Assembly (NCBI GenBank): GCA_003222835.1
Contig: QHXE01000381.1
Span: 1-18,624 of the forward strand
Source of the DNA: Acidobacteriota bacterium
Lineage (GTDB): Bacteria; Acidobacteriota; Blastocatellia; Pyrinomonadales; Pyrinomonadaceae
Direction of reading: 5' to 3'
Length of the DNA stretch: 18,624 nt
In this document: piece by piece, positions 1 through 7,451 of the stretch
How positions within the stretch are numbered: the first letter of the stretch is position 1
Layout of the letters: every line of letters begins with the position of its first letter
Translations under genes and position numbers: made by a program
The notes under the pieces: generated by a model
Seen by the model: only the letters and a program-made list of their open reading frames with translations
Told to the model about the DNA's origin: nothing
The model's database searches: none

Positions 1-2
1 TC

Positions 3-545
3 GAACGAGAACCGATTGAACTGCCGGATGAATCGCCAAGCTGGTGTGTCGCTGAGCTGGGGGGCGAAGCCGCACTGACGGCGCTGCGTGAGTGGCGACC
101 CGATCTGATTTACGCGCACGGACTCACTGATCCAGCGCTCGAAGCGGCCGCGATAAAAATTGCTCCGTCGATCTTTTTTGCTCACAACTATCATGGCAAT
201 TGCATCAGCGGCGCAAAAACGTTCAAGAGTCCGGTAGCCGTGCCTTGCAGCCGCCGCTTCGGGTGGCAGTGCCTCCTACATTTTTATCCTCATCGCTGCG
301 GTGGTCTGAATCCGGTCACCACCTGGAGACAGTACCGACTTCAATCAAACCGGCATGAGGTGTTGCATCGCTACAACGCCATCGTCGTTTTCTCCGAGCA
401 TATGCAAAGAGAATATGCGAAGTATGGATTGAATCCCTACCTTGCGTACCCTGCTCCAGATAAAACGCAGTCGGATGAGTCGAGAGGTCAGTTGTCAATC
501 ACGCTGAGATTGAGCGAAAGTCGTACTGGCAACTGGTGTTCTTAG
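3..545 (+). CDS. GT4 glycosyltransferase, N-terminal part (5' end outside window, frameshifted)
   Basis: This is the N-terminal acceptor-side domain of a GT-B fold, family-4 glycosyltransferase, a cytoplasmic enzyme that transfers a sugar from a nucleotide donor. The frame is open from the window edge. It carries HNYHG near 183-197, CISG, and a cysteine-rich CLLHFYPHRCGGLNP segment, a pattern I recognise from GT4 proteins of polysaccharide loci. A stop at 543-545 falls well before the donor-binding domain. That domain continues in another frame from about 479 to 1102, so 3-1102 is most simply one gene with a one-base deletion near 477-483. Restoring the frame gives a continuous GT4 of normal domain order. 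The true start lies upstream of the window. Whether the lesion is real or an assembly error cannot be told from the sequence. Confidence 0.8.
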   Translation, partial: EREPIELPDESPSWCVAELGGEAALTALREWRPDLIYAHGLTDPALEAAAIKIAPSIFFAHNYHGNCISGAKTFKSPVAVPCSRRFGWQCLLHFYPHRCGGLNPVTTWRQYRLQSNRHEVLHRYNAIVVFSEHMQREYAKYGLNPYLAYPAPDKTQSDESRGQLSITLRLSESRTGNWCS

Positions 546-1102
546 GCCGCATGGAATTCGTCAAAGGAGGACACGTATTCCTCGATGCGCTTACGCACCT
601 TAACGGAGACATCGATCGCCCGATGCGCATAGTTTTCGCGGGCGATGGACCCGAGCGTCCTGCCTGGGAGCGCAAAGCCGAGCAAGTGCGACGACTCTGT
701 CCGCGTTTGACCATAGACTTTACAAGTTGGATGAACGAGCGCGAAGTCGATCAACTGCTGGGCCATTCTGATTTGTTAGTGCTACCCAGCTTGTGGCCTG
801 AGCCGTTTGGGCTCGCAGTAATTGAGGCGGGACGCCACGGTGTGCCGGTGGCGGCTTTTGCAGTCGGTGGGATTCCTCAGTGGTTGACTGATGGTGTCAA
901 TGGTTATTTAGCTCCGCAAATGCCGCCGACCGCGGCAGGCCTCGCAGAAGCGATCCGCAAGTGTCTAACCGATCCGGCAAATCATTCCAAACTCCGTCGC
1001 GGAGCTGTGCAAGTGGCAGCACGGTTTAACCTCGAAAACCACGTTCGAGTATTGGATGAAATCTTCGAACGCGTCGGCGCCGAGGGAAAGTTAGAAGAAT
1101 GA
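536..1102 (+). CDS. GT4 glycosyltransferase, C-terminal donor-binding part (same broken gene)
   Basis: This is the C-terminal Rossmann domain of the GT4 enzyme whose N-terminal half lies at 3-545. Counting from the GTG at 536, the N-terminal FLGRMEFVKGG is the usual beta-strand and loop that opens the donor domain. IVFAGDGPE follows near residue 32. The EX7E nucleotide-sugar motif is PEPFGLAVIEAG, with glutamates at residues 89 and 97. The frame is open back to a stop at 476-478, and the residues from 479 to 535 also read as sensible protein. No Shine-Dalgarno sequence precedes the GTG, so it is probably not a genuine start, and the segment should be joined to the upstream frame. Its stop overlaps the next start as ATGA (1099-1102), which implies translational coupling. 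The GT4 assignment is secure; the acceptor and sugar are unknown. Confidence 0.82.
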   Translation: MFLGRMEFVKGGHVFLDALTHLNGDIDRPMRIVFAGDGPERPAWERKAEQVRRLCPRLTIDFTSWMNEREVDQLLGHSDLLVLPSLWPEPFGLAVIEAGRHGVPVAAFAVGGIPQWLTDGVNGYLAPQMPPTAAGLAEAIRKCLTDPANHSKLRRGAVQVAARFNLENHVRVLDEIFERVGAEGKLEE

Positions 1103-2253
1103 AGAAGCGTTTGCGCATTCTTGTCGCCCACAATGTCCCGCGCCCGCGCACCGGTGGGATGAGCAGACTCATGGGTTTTATTCATGACTACATGATCAGT
1201 GAGGGACATTCGGTTGATTCTTTTTGTTCCGACGATGTACCTCGGAGATGGAGCGGACGAATAACACGTTTCACATTTCCTCTTCTGGCCCGTCAGCGCG
1301 CGGTCGAAGCTGCCCGCAGCGGCAATCCTTACGACCTAATTAATATTCACGAACCAAGCGCCGCGGCAATCTCAACCTTTAAGAAAGCTGCCGGCAATCC
1401 GTCCGTAGTAGTGACCAGCTATGGCATAGAGCGTCGCGCCTGGGAACTTTCGCTGGCAGAGCGTCAGTTTAGCCGCGGCGGACCTTCACTAAAAACCAGA
1501 TTAATTTACCCGGCGACAATCCTTTGGCAGTCGCGCTGGGGTTTGGTAAGAGCAGACCATATCCTCTGCTCAAACTCGGAAGACAACGACTATTTAGTAC
1601 AGCGACTGAAAATTTCTCCCGAAAAAATCACCCGAATGTTTTCGGGCGCCGATTCAACCTATGCAATGAATGTGACCCTTCGCGATTATACGTCCGCTAA
1701 CCGATTGCTTTTCGCCGGGACTTGGATTAAGCGCAAAGGTATTGAAGACTTGGTACCCGCGTTTACTGCCCTCGCCTCGCTACATGCAAATCTGACGCTG
1801 ACAATTTTGGCTGCCGGCGTGTCAGAGGCCGAGGTTCGCTCAACTTTCCCTGAAGGGATTCGCTCAAGGGTCTTCTGCGCAAGCACGCAGAGCGAGATTG
1901 AAAATATTACCGTCTACTCAGCCTCGGACATTTACGTCTTGCCCAGTTTGTTTGAAGGAACTCCACTCACGTTAGTCGAAGCGATGATGAGCGGAATGCC
2001 GATAGTCACTTCGGCCACCTGCGGCATGAAGGATGTTATTAGACATGAAGAGAATGGTCTATTGGTCCCCACCCGTTCCCCGGAAAGGACTATGGCGGCG
2101 ATTGAGCGGCTGCTGAACGATGCTCAACTGCGCGCGCGACTTGGTCGGGCGGCCCAACGGGAGGCAATGGAAAAATATAGTTGGGAGCGCGTCGCGGAAC
2201 CGGTCTTGGAGGTTTATGAAAGATTGTGCAGTCGCCAAAATGGCCACAGCTAA
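1099..2253 (+). CDS. GT4 family glycosyltransferase
   Basis: A complete 384-residue GT-B glycosyltransferase of family 4, close to the usual length of about 370-400. The N-terminal domain opens with the strand LRILVAHN and the loop RTGGMSRLM, the glycine-rich loop near the acceptor site. The donor domain begins at about residue 202 with LLFAGTWIKRKG, whose basic residues normally contact the donor phosphates. The EX7E motif is FEGTPLTLVEAM, with glutamates at 286 and 294. The C-terminal helix with KYSW near 359 is typical of the family. It starts with ATG in a 4-bp ATGA overlap with the preceding GT, preceded by a purine-rich stretch (1082-1090), so the two are very likely co-translated. It probably adds one sugar to a lipid-linked repeat unit at the cytoplasmic membrane face. 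Sugar specificity cannot be read from the sequence. Confidence 0.93.
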   Translation: MKKRLRILVAHNVPRPRTGGMSRLMGFIHDYMISEGHSVDSFCSDDVPRRWSGRITRFTFPLLARQRAVEAARSGNPYDLINIHEPSAAAISTFKKAAGNPSVVVTSYGIERRAWELSLAERQFSRGGPSLKTRLIYPATILWQSRWGLVRADHILCSNSEDNDYLVQRLKISPEKITRMFSGADSTYAMNVTLRDYTSANRLLFAGTWIKRKGIEDLVPAFTALASLHANLTLTILAAGVSEAEVRSTFPEGIRSRVFCASTQSEIENITVYSASDIYVLPSLFEGTPLTLVEAMMSGMPIVTSATCGMKDVIRHEENGLLVPTRSPERTMAAIERLLNDAQLRARLGRAAQREAMEKYSWERVAEPVLEVYERLCSRQNGHS

Positions 2254-2405
2254 GTGGCTAAGGTAAAGAGTAGTGACGTGAGAATTCCGAATCGATTACA
2301 GCTTATCCAACTTTCTCAAGCAAGATTTCGAGCAGGACGCGAGACTTGTCATGTCAGACAGTCGGCGACCGAATCCAGATCACCAAACCGTAAGAGCAAT
2401 CTATC

Positions 2406-3170
2406 GTGATGGTCAGACAGCCAGAGGCGACTACGAAGCTACTGAATATGGTAGCCAGCAGTAGCGCTTATGAGGATTGGCACGCTCGCTATGAGATGGA
2501 GGGCGGCGCCAATACTCCATGGCATAAGATGGTGATCAAGCATCTACAACCAAGCCGCGATCTAATTGGGAAGAGAGTTTTAGAAATCGGGTGCGGGCTG
2601 GGTGGATTTGCTTGTTGGCTGGCGACCCAGGCAGAGCGCCCCGCACACATCGTTGCCGCCGACTTTGCGGTCACTGCCGTGCAGAAAGGCAGCGCCTTCG
2701 CGGTCGAACATAACGTTTCGGGCATTACTTGGGAGATTGCAGATATTCAGCACATCGCTCATCGAGACGCCACTTTCGACACTGTAATCTCCTGCGAAAC
2801 CATCGAGCATGTTCAGTCGCCGCAGCACGCGTTGAGAGAACTGGCCCGCGTTCTACGTCCGGGAGGACGACTACTGCTAACCGCGCCAAACTATCTTGGA
2901 CCGCTGGGAATGTACCGGGCCTACTTGCGACTTCGTGGTAGACGCTTTACAGAAGAAGGACAACCAATCAACAACTTTCTTCTCTTACCTTTGACCCGGT
3001 CATGGGTGGCGCAGACGGGTCTCCGCCTGCAAACCGTGGACGCTACCGGACATTATCTGCTATTGCCCGGAAGGCCGCCGGTCGAAATTTCAGCGATGAA
3101 TAGACCAGAAAAGATGATGCGCTGGGTCGCGCACCATTCCCTAATAATTGCGGAAAAGCCAGGAGGCTAA
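2406..3170 (+). CDS. Class I SAM-dependent methyltransferase (Methyltransf_11-like)
   Basis: A 254-residue Rossmann-fold methyltransferase using S-adenosylmethionine. Motif I is VLEIGCGLGG at residues 58-67, an acidic residue ends strand beta-2 (AADF, about 84-87), and the post-motif segment FDTVISCETIEHV sits at 124-136. The following VLRPGGRLLLTAPN is classic for the Methyltransf_11/23 group. The start is uncertain: GTG at 2406 is followed directly by ATG at 2409, and another ATG lies near 2448. None has a convincing ribosome binding site. Among glycosyltransferases, it most plausibly O- or N-methylates a sugar or caps a growing chain, but the same fold methylates many small molecules. A 152-bp gap separates it from the previous GT, the largest gap in this first gene run. 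Its end lies 26 bp before the next GT. Confidence 0.88.
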   Translation: MMVRQPEATTKLLNMVASSSAYEDWHARYEMEGGANTPWHKMVIKHLQPSRDLIGKRVLEIGCGLGGFACWLATQAERPAHIVAADFAVTAVQKGSAFAVEHNVSGITWEIADIQHIAHRDATFDTVISCETIEHVQSPQHALRELARVLRPGGRLLLTAPNYLGPLGMYRAYLRLRGRRFTEEGQPINNFLLLPLTRSWVAQTGLRLQTVDATGHYLLLPGRPPVEISAMNRPEKMMRWVAHHSLIIAEKPGG

Positions 3171-3196
3171 CCTGCTGCCCTCGCGATATTGAATCG

Positions 3197-4306
3197 ATGG
3201 ATGAATTGAACATAGCGCTGGTGGTCCATGATCTTCACAATCACGGAGGTCATAGCGCTTACGCCAAGATTCTCGCCGGCGCGTTTTCTCGGCGACACGC
3301 TGTGACTGTCTTCGCCAACCGTTGTGAGCAGCCATCGGACGCGCGCTGGCAGTTTCAGCGGGTGCGCGCCGTGCGGGCCAATGCCGTGACGACCGTTCGT
3401 AGTTTTCCGTTGGGTCTGCGCTTGCAGCGAAGACAACTGAGCAACTATGACATCCGGCATGCGCAGGGCTATTGCGGTGGCAACCCAAACGTGGTGACGG
3501 CCCACATCTGTGTGGCCGCGTATCTGGACTCCTTGCGCGGTGTCTCTTGGCGTCATCGTGTCGCCTTGCAATTGATGGCCAACGCCGAGTCGCGTTTCTA
3601 TCGCCATTACCAAGGAAGGGTGATTGCTGTTTCGTCGAAGATAGCTCGTGAGCTGCGGGAGTTTTATCAGGTGGCCGGCTCGATCGACGTCATTCCTCAC
3701 GGGGTCGATGCCGCGCGCTTCAACGACGATTGCCATGACCAACGCATCGCCGTGCGACGGCAATTGGGAATCGGGGATCATGAGACGATGATCCTTTATG
3801 TTGGCGATCTGACCAAGTCGCACGTCTACCTGAAAGAATTGGCCCAGGCTGCGCCGTGGGCGACCCTGGTAATCGTTACTTATTCTCAAGCCTATCGTTG
3901 GAAGAGCGGCAACGTGCGGATACTTTCGTCAACTCGCGACCTGGCGCCCTATTACGGGGCCGCAGATGCTTTCGTTTTTCCGACAACCTATGATGCTTTC
4001 GGGATGGTCTTACTCGAGGCAATGGCTTCGGGACTGCCGGTGTTCTCTTCAGATCGCGCGGGGGCTGCCGAGCTAATCCAATCGGGAAGGAACGGATTTG
4101 TTTTTGCGCTTGACCACTGGGTCGAAGCAACTATTGCCGGCCTGCAGAATCTCGCAACGCTTCGAGCCGTGGGTGACGAAGCCCGCAAAATAGCTCGCCG
4201 TAACGATTGGTCGAAGGTCGTTCGTGAAGTGGAACAAGTCTACTTCAACGTTGCCGCGCGCGGGGTCTTGGCTACCGAGGCAACTGTCGGTGCATACGGC
4301 TATTAG
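3197..4306 (+). CDS. GT4 family glycosyltransferase with Asp in place of the first EX7E glutamate
   Basis: A 369-residue GT-B glycosyltransferase. The N-terminus reads LNIALVVHDLHNHGGHSAYA, with the glycine-rich acceptor loop at about residues 13-20. AVSSKIARELREFY near 144 is the usual helix before the interdomain link, and VIPHGVDAARF at 165-175 is the GT4 hinge signature. The donor domain has ILYVGDLTKSHVYL. The nucleotide-sugar motif is TYDAFGMVLLEAM, so the first glutamate of EX7E is aspartate (D266...E274). This substitution is tolerated in other GT4 enzymes. ATG at 3197 is used; a strong AGGAGG at 3161-3166 lies about 30 bases upstream, too far to serve it, and no in-frame start is better placed. 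It follows the methyltransferase by 26 bp and its end overlaps the next gene. Donor and acceptor are unknown. Confidence 0.91.
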   Translation: MDELNIALVVHDLHNHGGHSAYAKILAGAFSRRHAVTVFANRCEQPSDARWQFQRVRAVRANAVTTVRSFPLGLRLQRRQLSNYDIRHAQGYCGGNPNVVTAHICVAAYLDSLRGVSWRHRVALQLMANAESRFYRHYQGRVIAVSSKIARELREFYQVAGSIDVIPHGVDAARFNDDCHDQRIAVRRQLGIGDHETMILYVGDLTKSHVYLKELAQAAPWATLVIVTYSQAYRWKSGNVRILSSTRDLAPYYGAADAFVFPTTYDAFGMVLLEAMASGLPVFSSDRAGAAELIQSGRNGFVFALDHWVEATIAGLQNLATLRAVGDEARKIARRNDWSKVVREVEQVYFNVAARGVLATEATVGAYGY

Positions 4307-5447
4307 TGAGAACGTTAAAATTTACGCTGGTACTTCACGAGTGACTACCGTCGCGTTCGTAGTTAGCGGAAATCGAGAAAGCGCAATGGCCCTTCGCGCG
4401 CGGGAAATGGCCTCGCGACTGACCGCCGATTATAAAATTCACATCGTCTATCGTGGGCGGCAAAAGTTGCTCTCGGTCTTTAGCGTTTTCTTGTTCCTAA
4501 CACGCCTTCGTCCCAACGTGATTTATGTCTTCGATATCTCATATACGGCGGTACTGAGCGCGGCTCTCTACAAATTGATCTTCCGCAAACGCTTGGTCAT
4601 CGAAACCGGCGATGCGATTACCGAACTTGTTCGGTCTACCGGAAGCCGCGGCCGGTTGGGCCTCTGGTTGACTCAACTGCTCGAAAGTATCGCATTCCGT
4701 TTTGCTGACCGCGTTGTAGTGCGCGGAAGCTTTCACAAGAAATGGCTGTCGAAACGCGGAATCGACGCGGACGTAATTCAGGACGGAGTTGACGCGGACC
4801 GCTTCGCGCCGCAGGACGCCGGTGAACTGCGCAAACATTACGGTCTGGATGATGTGTTGACAGTCGGCATGATCGGATCTTCTGTCTGGAGCGAGAAACT
4901 GGGGATGTGCTACGGTTGGGATCTGATCGAAATGCTCCGTCTTCTCAAGGATCGGCCGGTTAAGGGTGTGATGATCGGAAGCGGTTCGGGCATCGCTCGA
5001 CTCAAATCTCTCTGTTGTGATTATGGCATCGAAGACAAAATTCTCTTTCTTGGTCATGTCTTATATGGCGAATTACCGCGCCATCTGAATCTGATCGACA
5101 TATGTCTGTCAACCCAAACCAACAACCTCGCCGGCCAGGTTCGAACCACGGGCAAGTTACCGCTCTACCTTGCGGCCGGACGTTACATTCTGGCCAGCAA
5201 TGTCGGTGAAGCCGCAATCATTCTGGACGCGGAGATGTTGGTCGATTACCAAGGAACCAAGGACCAGAATTATCCCTTGCGATTGAGTCAACGAGTCCTC
5301 TCCGTTTTGGACCATCCCGAAAAACTCGAATGCGTCGCGCGGAATATAGCGCTAGCCAAGACCCGCTTTGACTACGCAATTCTCGCCGATCGCCTGAAGC
5401 AGATATTGCGGGCGATGGCAGTACCGGATGCGAGCAGGGCGCCTTGA
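4290..5447 (+). CDS. Divergent GT-B (GT4-like) glycosyltransferase lacking a clear EX7E motif
   Basis: A predicted GT-B glycosyltransferase of 385 residues from the GTG at 4290. I prefer this start because GAGG at 4277-4280 sits nine bases upstream. GTG at 4341 (368 aa) and an upstream GTG at 4224 (407 aa, 83-bp overlap with the previous gene) are alternatives. The first beta-strand begins only at about 4341. The interdomain segment VIQDGVDADRFAP and the strand VGMIGSSVWSEKLG are GT4-like, as are IGSGSG and FLGHVLYGELPRHL. Where EX7E is expected the protein has QVRTTGKLPLYLAAGRYIL, resembling a GT4-like subgroup with TTGKLP instead of the glutamate pair. The fold is therefore well supported, the catalytic details less so. 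It overlaps the genes on both sides (17 bp upstream, TTGA downstream), which indicates an operon. Confidence 0.85.
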   Translation: MHTAISENVKIYAGTSRVTTVAFVVSGNRESAMALRAREMASRLTADYKIHIVYRGRQKLLSVFSVFLFLTRLRPNVIYVFDISYTAVLSAALYKLIFRKRLVIETGDAITELVRSTGSRGRLGLWLTQLLESIAFRFADRVVVRGSFHKKWLSKRGIDADVIQDGVDADRFAPQDAGELRKHYGLDDVLTVGMIGSSVWSEKLGMCYGWDLIEMLRLLKDRPVKGVMIGSGSGIARLKSLCCDYGIEDKILFLGHVLYGELPRHLNLIDICLSTQTNNLAGQVRTTGKLPLYLAAGRYILASNVGEAAIILDAEMLVDYQGTKDQNYPLRLSQRVLSVLDHPEKLECVARNIALAKTRFDYAILADRLKQILRAMAVPDASRAP

Positions 5448-6256
5448 TCCATATCCAAAACATGGCGATTCCACAGCACCCCATTATGAACGGCCATTTT
5501 GCGAAGAAGCAGCTCTTCTCGCGCAGCGGGCTTATATCCTGGAGCCATCATCGCCGCTTCGAGATGGGCTTGAGGTTGGCGCGCCAATTCGCCGGCAAGC
5601 GAGTTCTGGATTATGGATGCGGAGATGGTAGTTTCCTGGCCCTGCTAATGCAGAGTCGCGCCCACCCCACCGCTGCCGTCGGCGTCGAAATAGAGCCACA
5701 AGTAGTGGCCGACTGTGGCGCGCGTTTCAGCACGCAAGAGGGACTGACTTTCATGCTTGAAGGCGAACTCAAAAAGCCGCAACATCGGGGCGCGTTCGAT
5801 GCGGTGATATGCATGGAGGTCCTTGAGCATATGGTTGAGATTGAGCCACTGCTTGAAAACTTCGCTCGATTGCTCGGGTCCTCAGGCAAGCTTCTAATCA
5901 GTGTACCGATTGAAACGGGACCGCCGCTGTTGATGAAACAAGCGGCCCGTCGGTTTGCTGGTTGGCGTGGCATCGGTGATTATCCCGGCACTAGTTCGTA
6001 CTCGATGGGCGAATTGGCAGCGAGCCTTTTCGCTAGCAGCAAGCGGCAGCACATCATCCGGCCAATCCACACGAGCGCTGAGGGGGTCCAGTTTCACGAT
6101 CACAAGGGATTCAACTGGATGATGCTGCGCGAGATGCTGTGCCGCAAGTTTTATCTGGAAGAGACAAAGGCATCTCCCGTCGCGTGGCTTTCGCCTTTTC
6201 TCGCGAGCCAAGTCTGGTTCTTACTCCGGAAGAAAACTGGGGAAGTCAGTGCTTGA
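5444..6256 (+). CDS. Class I SAM-dependent methyltransferase
   Basis: A methyltransferase of up to 270 residues. The SAM-binding motif I is VLDYGCGDGSF at residues 54-64, GVEIEP ends strand beta-2 near 80-85, and FDAVICMEVLEHM at 118-130 is the motif II region. GKLLISVPIETGPP follows at about 148-160. The frame opens with a TTG at 5444 that overlaps the preceding stop as TTGA, with AGGG a few bases upstream. ATG at 5462 (264 aa) or 5486 (256 aa) could be the real start. The C-terminal half has aromatic-rich segments (FNWMMLREML, FLASQVWFLL), possibly a membrane-proximal or substrate-binding surface. It is placed between two GTs in one transcription unit, so a lipid-linked glycan or its sugar is the likely substrate. 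This is inferred from context only. Confidence 0.88.
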   Translation: MIHIQNMAIPQHPIMNGHFAKKQLFSRSGLISWSHHRRFEMGLRLARQFAGKRVLDYGCGDGSFLALLMQSRAHPTAAVGVEIEPQVVADCGARFSTQEGLTFMLEGELKKPQHRGAFDAVICMEVLEHMVEIEPLLENFARLLGSSGKLLISVPIETGPPLLMKQAARRFAGWRGIGDYPGTSSYSMGELAASLFASSKRQHIIRPIHTSAEGVQFHDHKGFNWMMLREMLCRKFYLEETKASPVAWLSPFLASQVWFLLRKKTGEVSA

Positions 6257-6284
6257 AACTAAGCAGAGCTGAGGTCGGAGTTTG

Positions 6285-7451
6285 ATGGATCGATTGCGAG
6301 TTGCCATCGTCTGTGATTTTGTGGAAGAGGGTTGGCCCAGCATGGATTTGGTAGCGGAAATGTTGCTGGACCATCTGCGCAAGGATCATTCTGATGTGAT
6401 TGCTGCGAAGCGGGTTTGCCCGCCGATGCGGCGACGCTTCACCCGCCATTCAGATGGAAAACGTTTCAACGCCGATCGCTTTATCAATCGCTTCTGGGAC
6501 TATCCCCATTTCGCTCGTCGGCTGCTCTCCGAATTTGATTTGTTCCATGTCATCGATCATAGCTACGGACAACTGGTTCACGAGTTGCCTTCGGAAAGGA
6601 CCGTAATCACGTGTCACGACCTGGACACGTTTCAGTGCCTCCTCGATCCTGCGCGCGAGCCCCGTTCAGTATTCTTCAGGAAGATGATGAACCGATCGCT
6701 AAGTGGATTTCGCCGCGCCGCACGGGTGACTTGCGACAGCGTCGCCACCCGCGCCCAGTTATTGACTCACGATCTGGTGCCCGCCGAACGCGCGGTTGTA
6801 GTTCCCAACGGCGTGCATCCCTCGTGCTCGCCCGATCCCCATCTCGCGGCTGATGCGCAGGTCGCGAAAATGCTCGGCGCCGGGACAAACGACCAGATCG
6901 ATCTACTACACGTTGGCAGCACAATCCCCAGAAAGCGAATCGATGTTCTGCTCAAAGTATTCTCCGGAGTAAGAGAGGAGCTTCCGAGCGTTCGGCTATT
7001 GCATGTCGGAGGCGCGTTTACGCCGGAACAAAGTAAGCTCCTCACCGAACTGAGGCTGCATGAATCAGTTCTTGCGCTGCCCAAAGTAGGTAGAGATGTC
7101 CTGGCCGCCTTATATCGACGAGCGGCGCTGGTGCTCTTGCCGTCCGAGCGAGAGGGCTTTGGACTGCCGGTCGTCGAGGCAATGGCCTGCGGGACGCCGG
7201 TTGTAGCCAGCGATCTGGATGTGTTGCGGGAAGTCGGCGGAAGCGCGGTCACGTACTGTCCCGTCGGAGAGGTCGCGGCCTGGAGCAAGAGTGTGACTGA
7301 GATGCTCCGCTTGCGGTGTACAGATGAACGCCAATGGGATAAGCTCAGGACCGCCGGTATCATGCAAGCTGCAAAGTTCACCTGGTCCGAGTACGCATCA
7401 AGAATGGTCAATCTATATAAGTCACTTGCCACCTCGGGAGGCTCCCACTGA
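6285..7451 (+). CDS. GT4 family glycosyltransferase
   Basis: A 388-residue GT4 enzyme. The acceptor domain starts with LRVAIVCDF and includes FHVIDHSYGQL (87-97) and TCHDLDTF (109-116), a pattern seen in mannosyltransferase-like GT4 proteins. VVVPNGVHPSC at 171-181 is the interdomain signature. The donor domain has LLHVGSTIPRKRID at 207-220, in which the Arg/Lys pair normally binds the donor phosphates. The EX7E motif is REGFGLPVVEAMACGTPVV, with glutamates at 290 and 298. ATG at 6285 is chosen over the TTG just before it: GGAG at 6277-6280 lies four bases upstream and GAGG at 6271-6274 ten bases upstream. It follows the methyltransferase by 28 bp and its stop shares a base with the next start (TGATG), so it is part of the same operon. 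A mannose donor is possible but unproven. Confidence 0.93.
   Translation: MDRLRVAIVCDFVEEGWPSMDLVAEMLLDHLRKDHSDVIAAKRVCPPMRRRFTRHSDGKRFNADRFINRFWDYPHFARRLLSEFDLFHVIDHSYGQLVHELPSERTVITCHDLDTFQCLLDPAREPRSVFFRKMMNRSLSGFRRAARVTCDSVATRAQLLTHDLVPAERAVVVPNGVHPSCSPDPHLAADAQVAKMLGAGTNDQIDLLHVGSTIPRKRIDVLLKVFSGVREELPSVRLLHVGGAFTPEQSKLLTELRLHESVLALPKVGRDVLAALYRRAALVLLPSEREGFGLPVVEAMACGTPVVASDLDVLREVGGSAVTYCPVGEVAAWSKSVTEMLRLRCTDERQWDKLRTAGIMQAAKFTWSEYASRMVNLYKSLATSGGSH

Noticed and set aside
3167..3889. 240-codon open frame on the minus strand
   Set aside because: It is antisense to the GT4 at 3197-4306, which has clear hinge and donor motifs; the antisense product has no family features.
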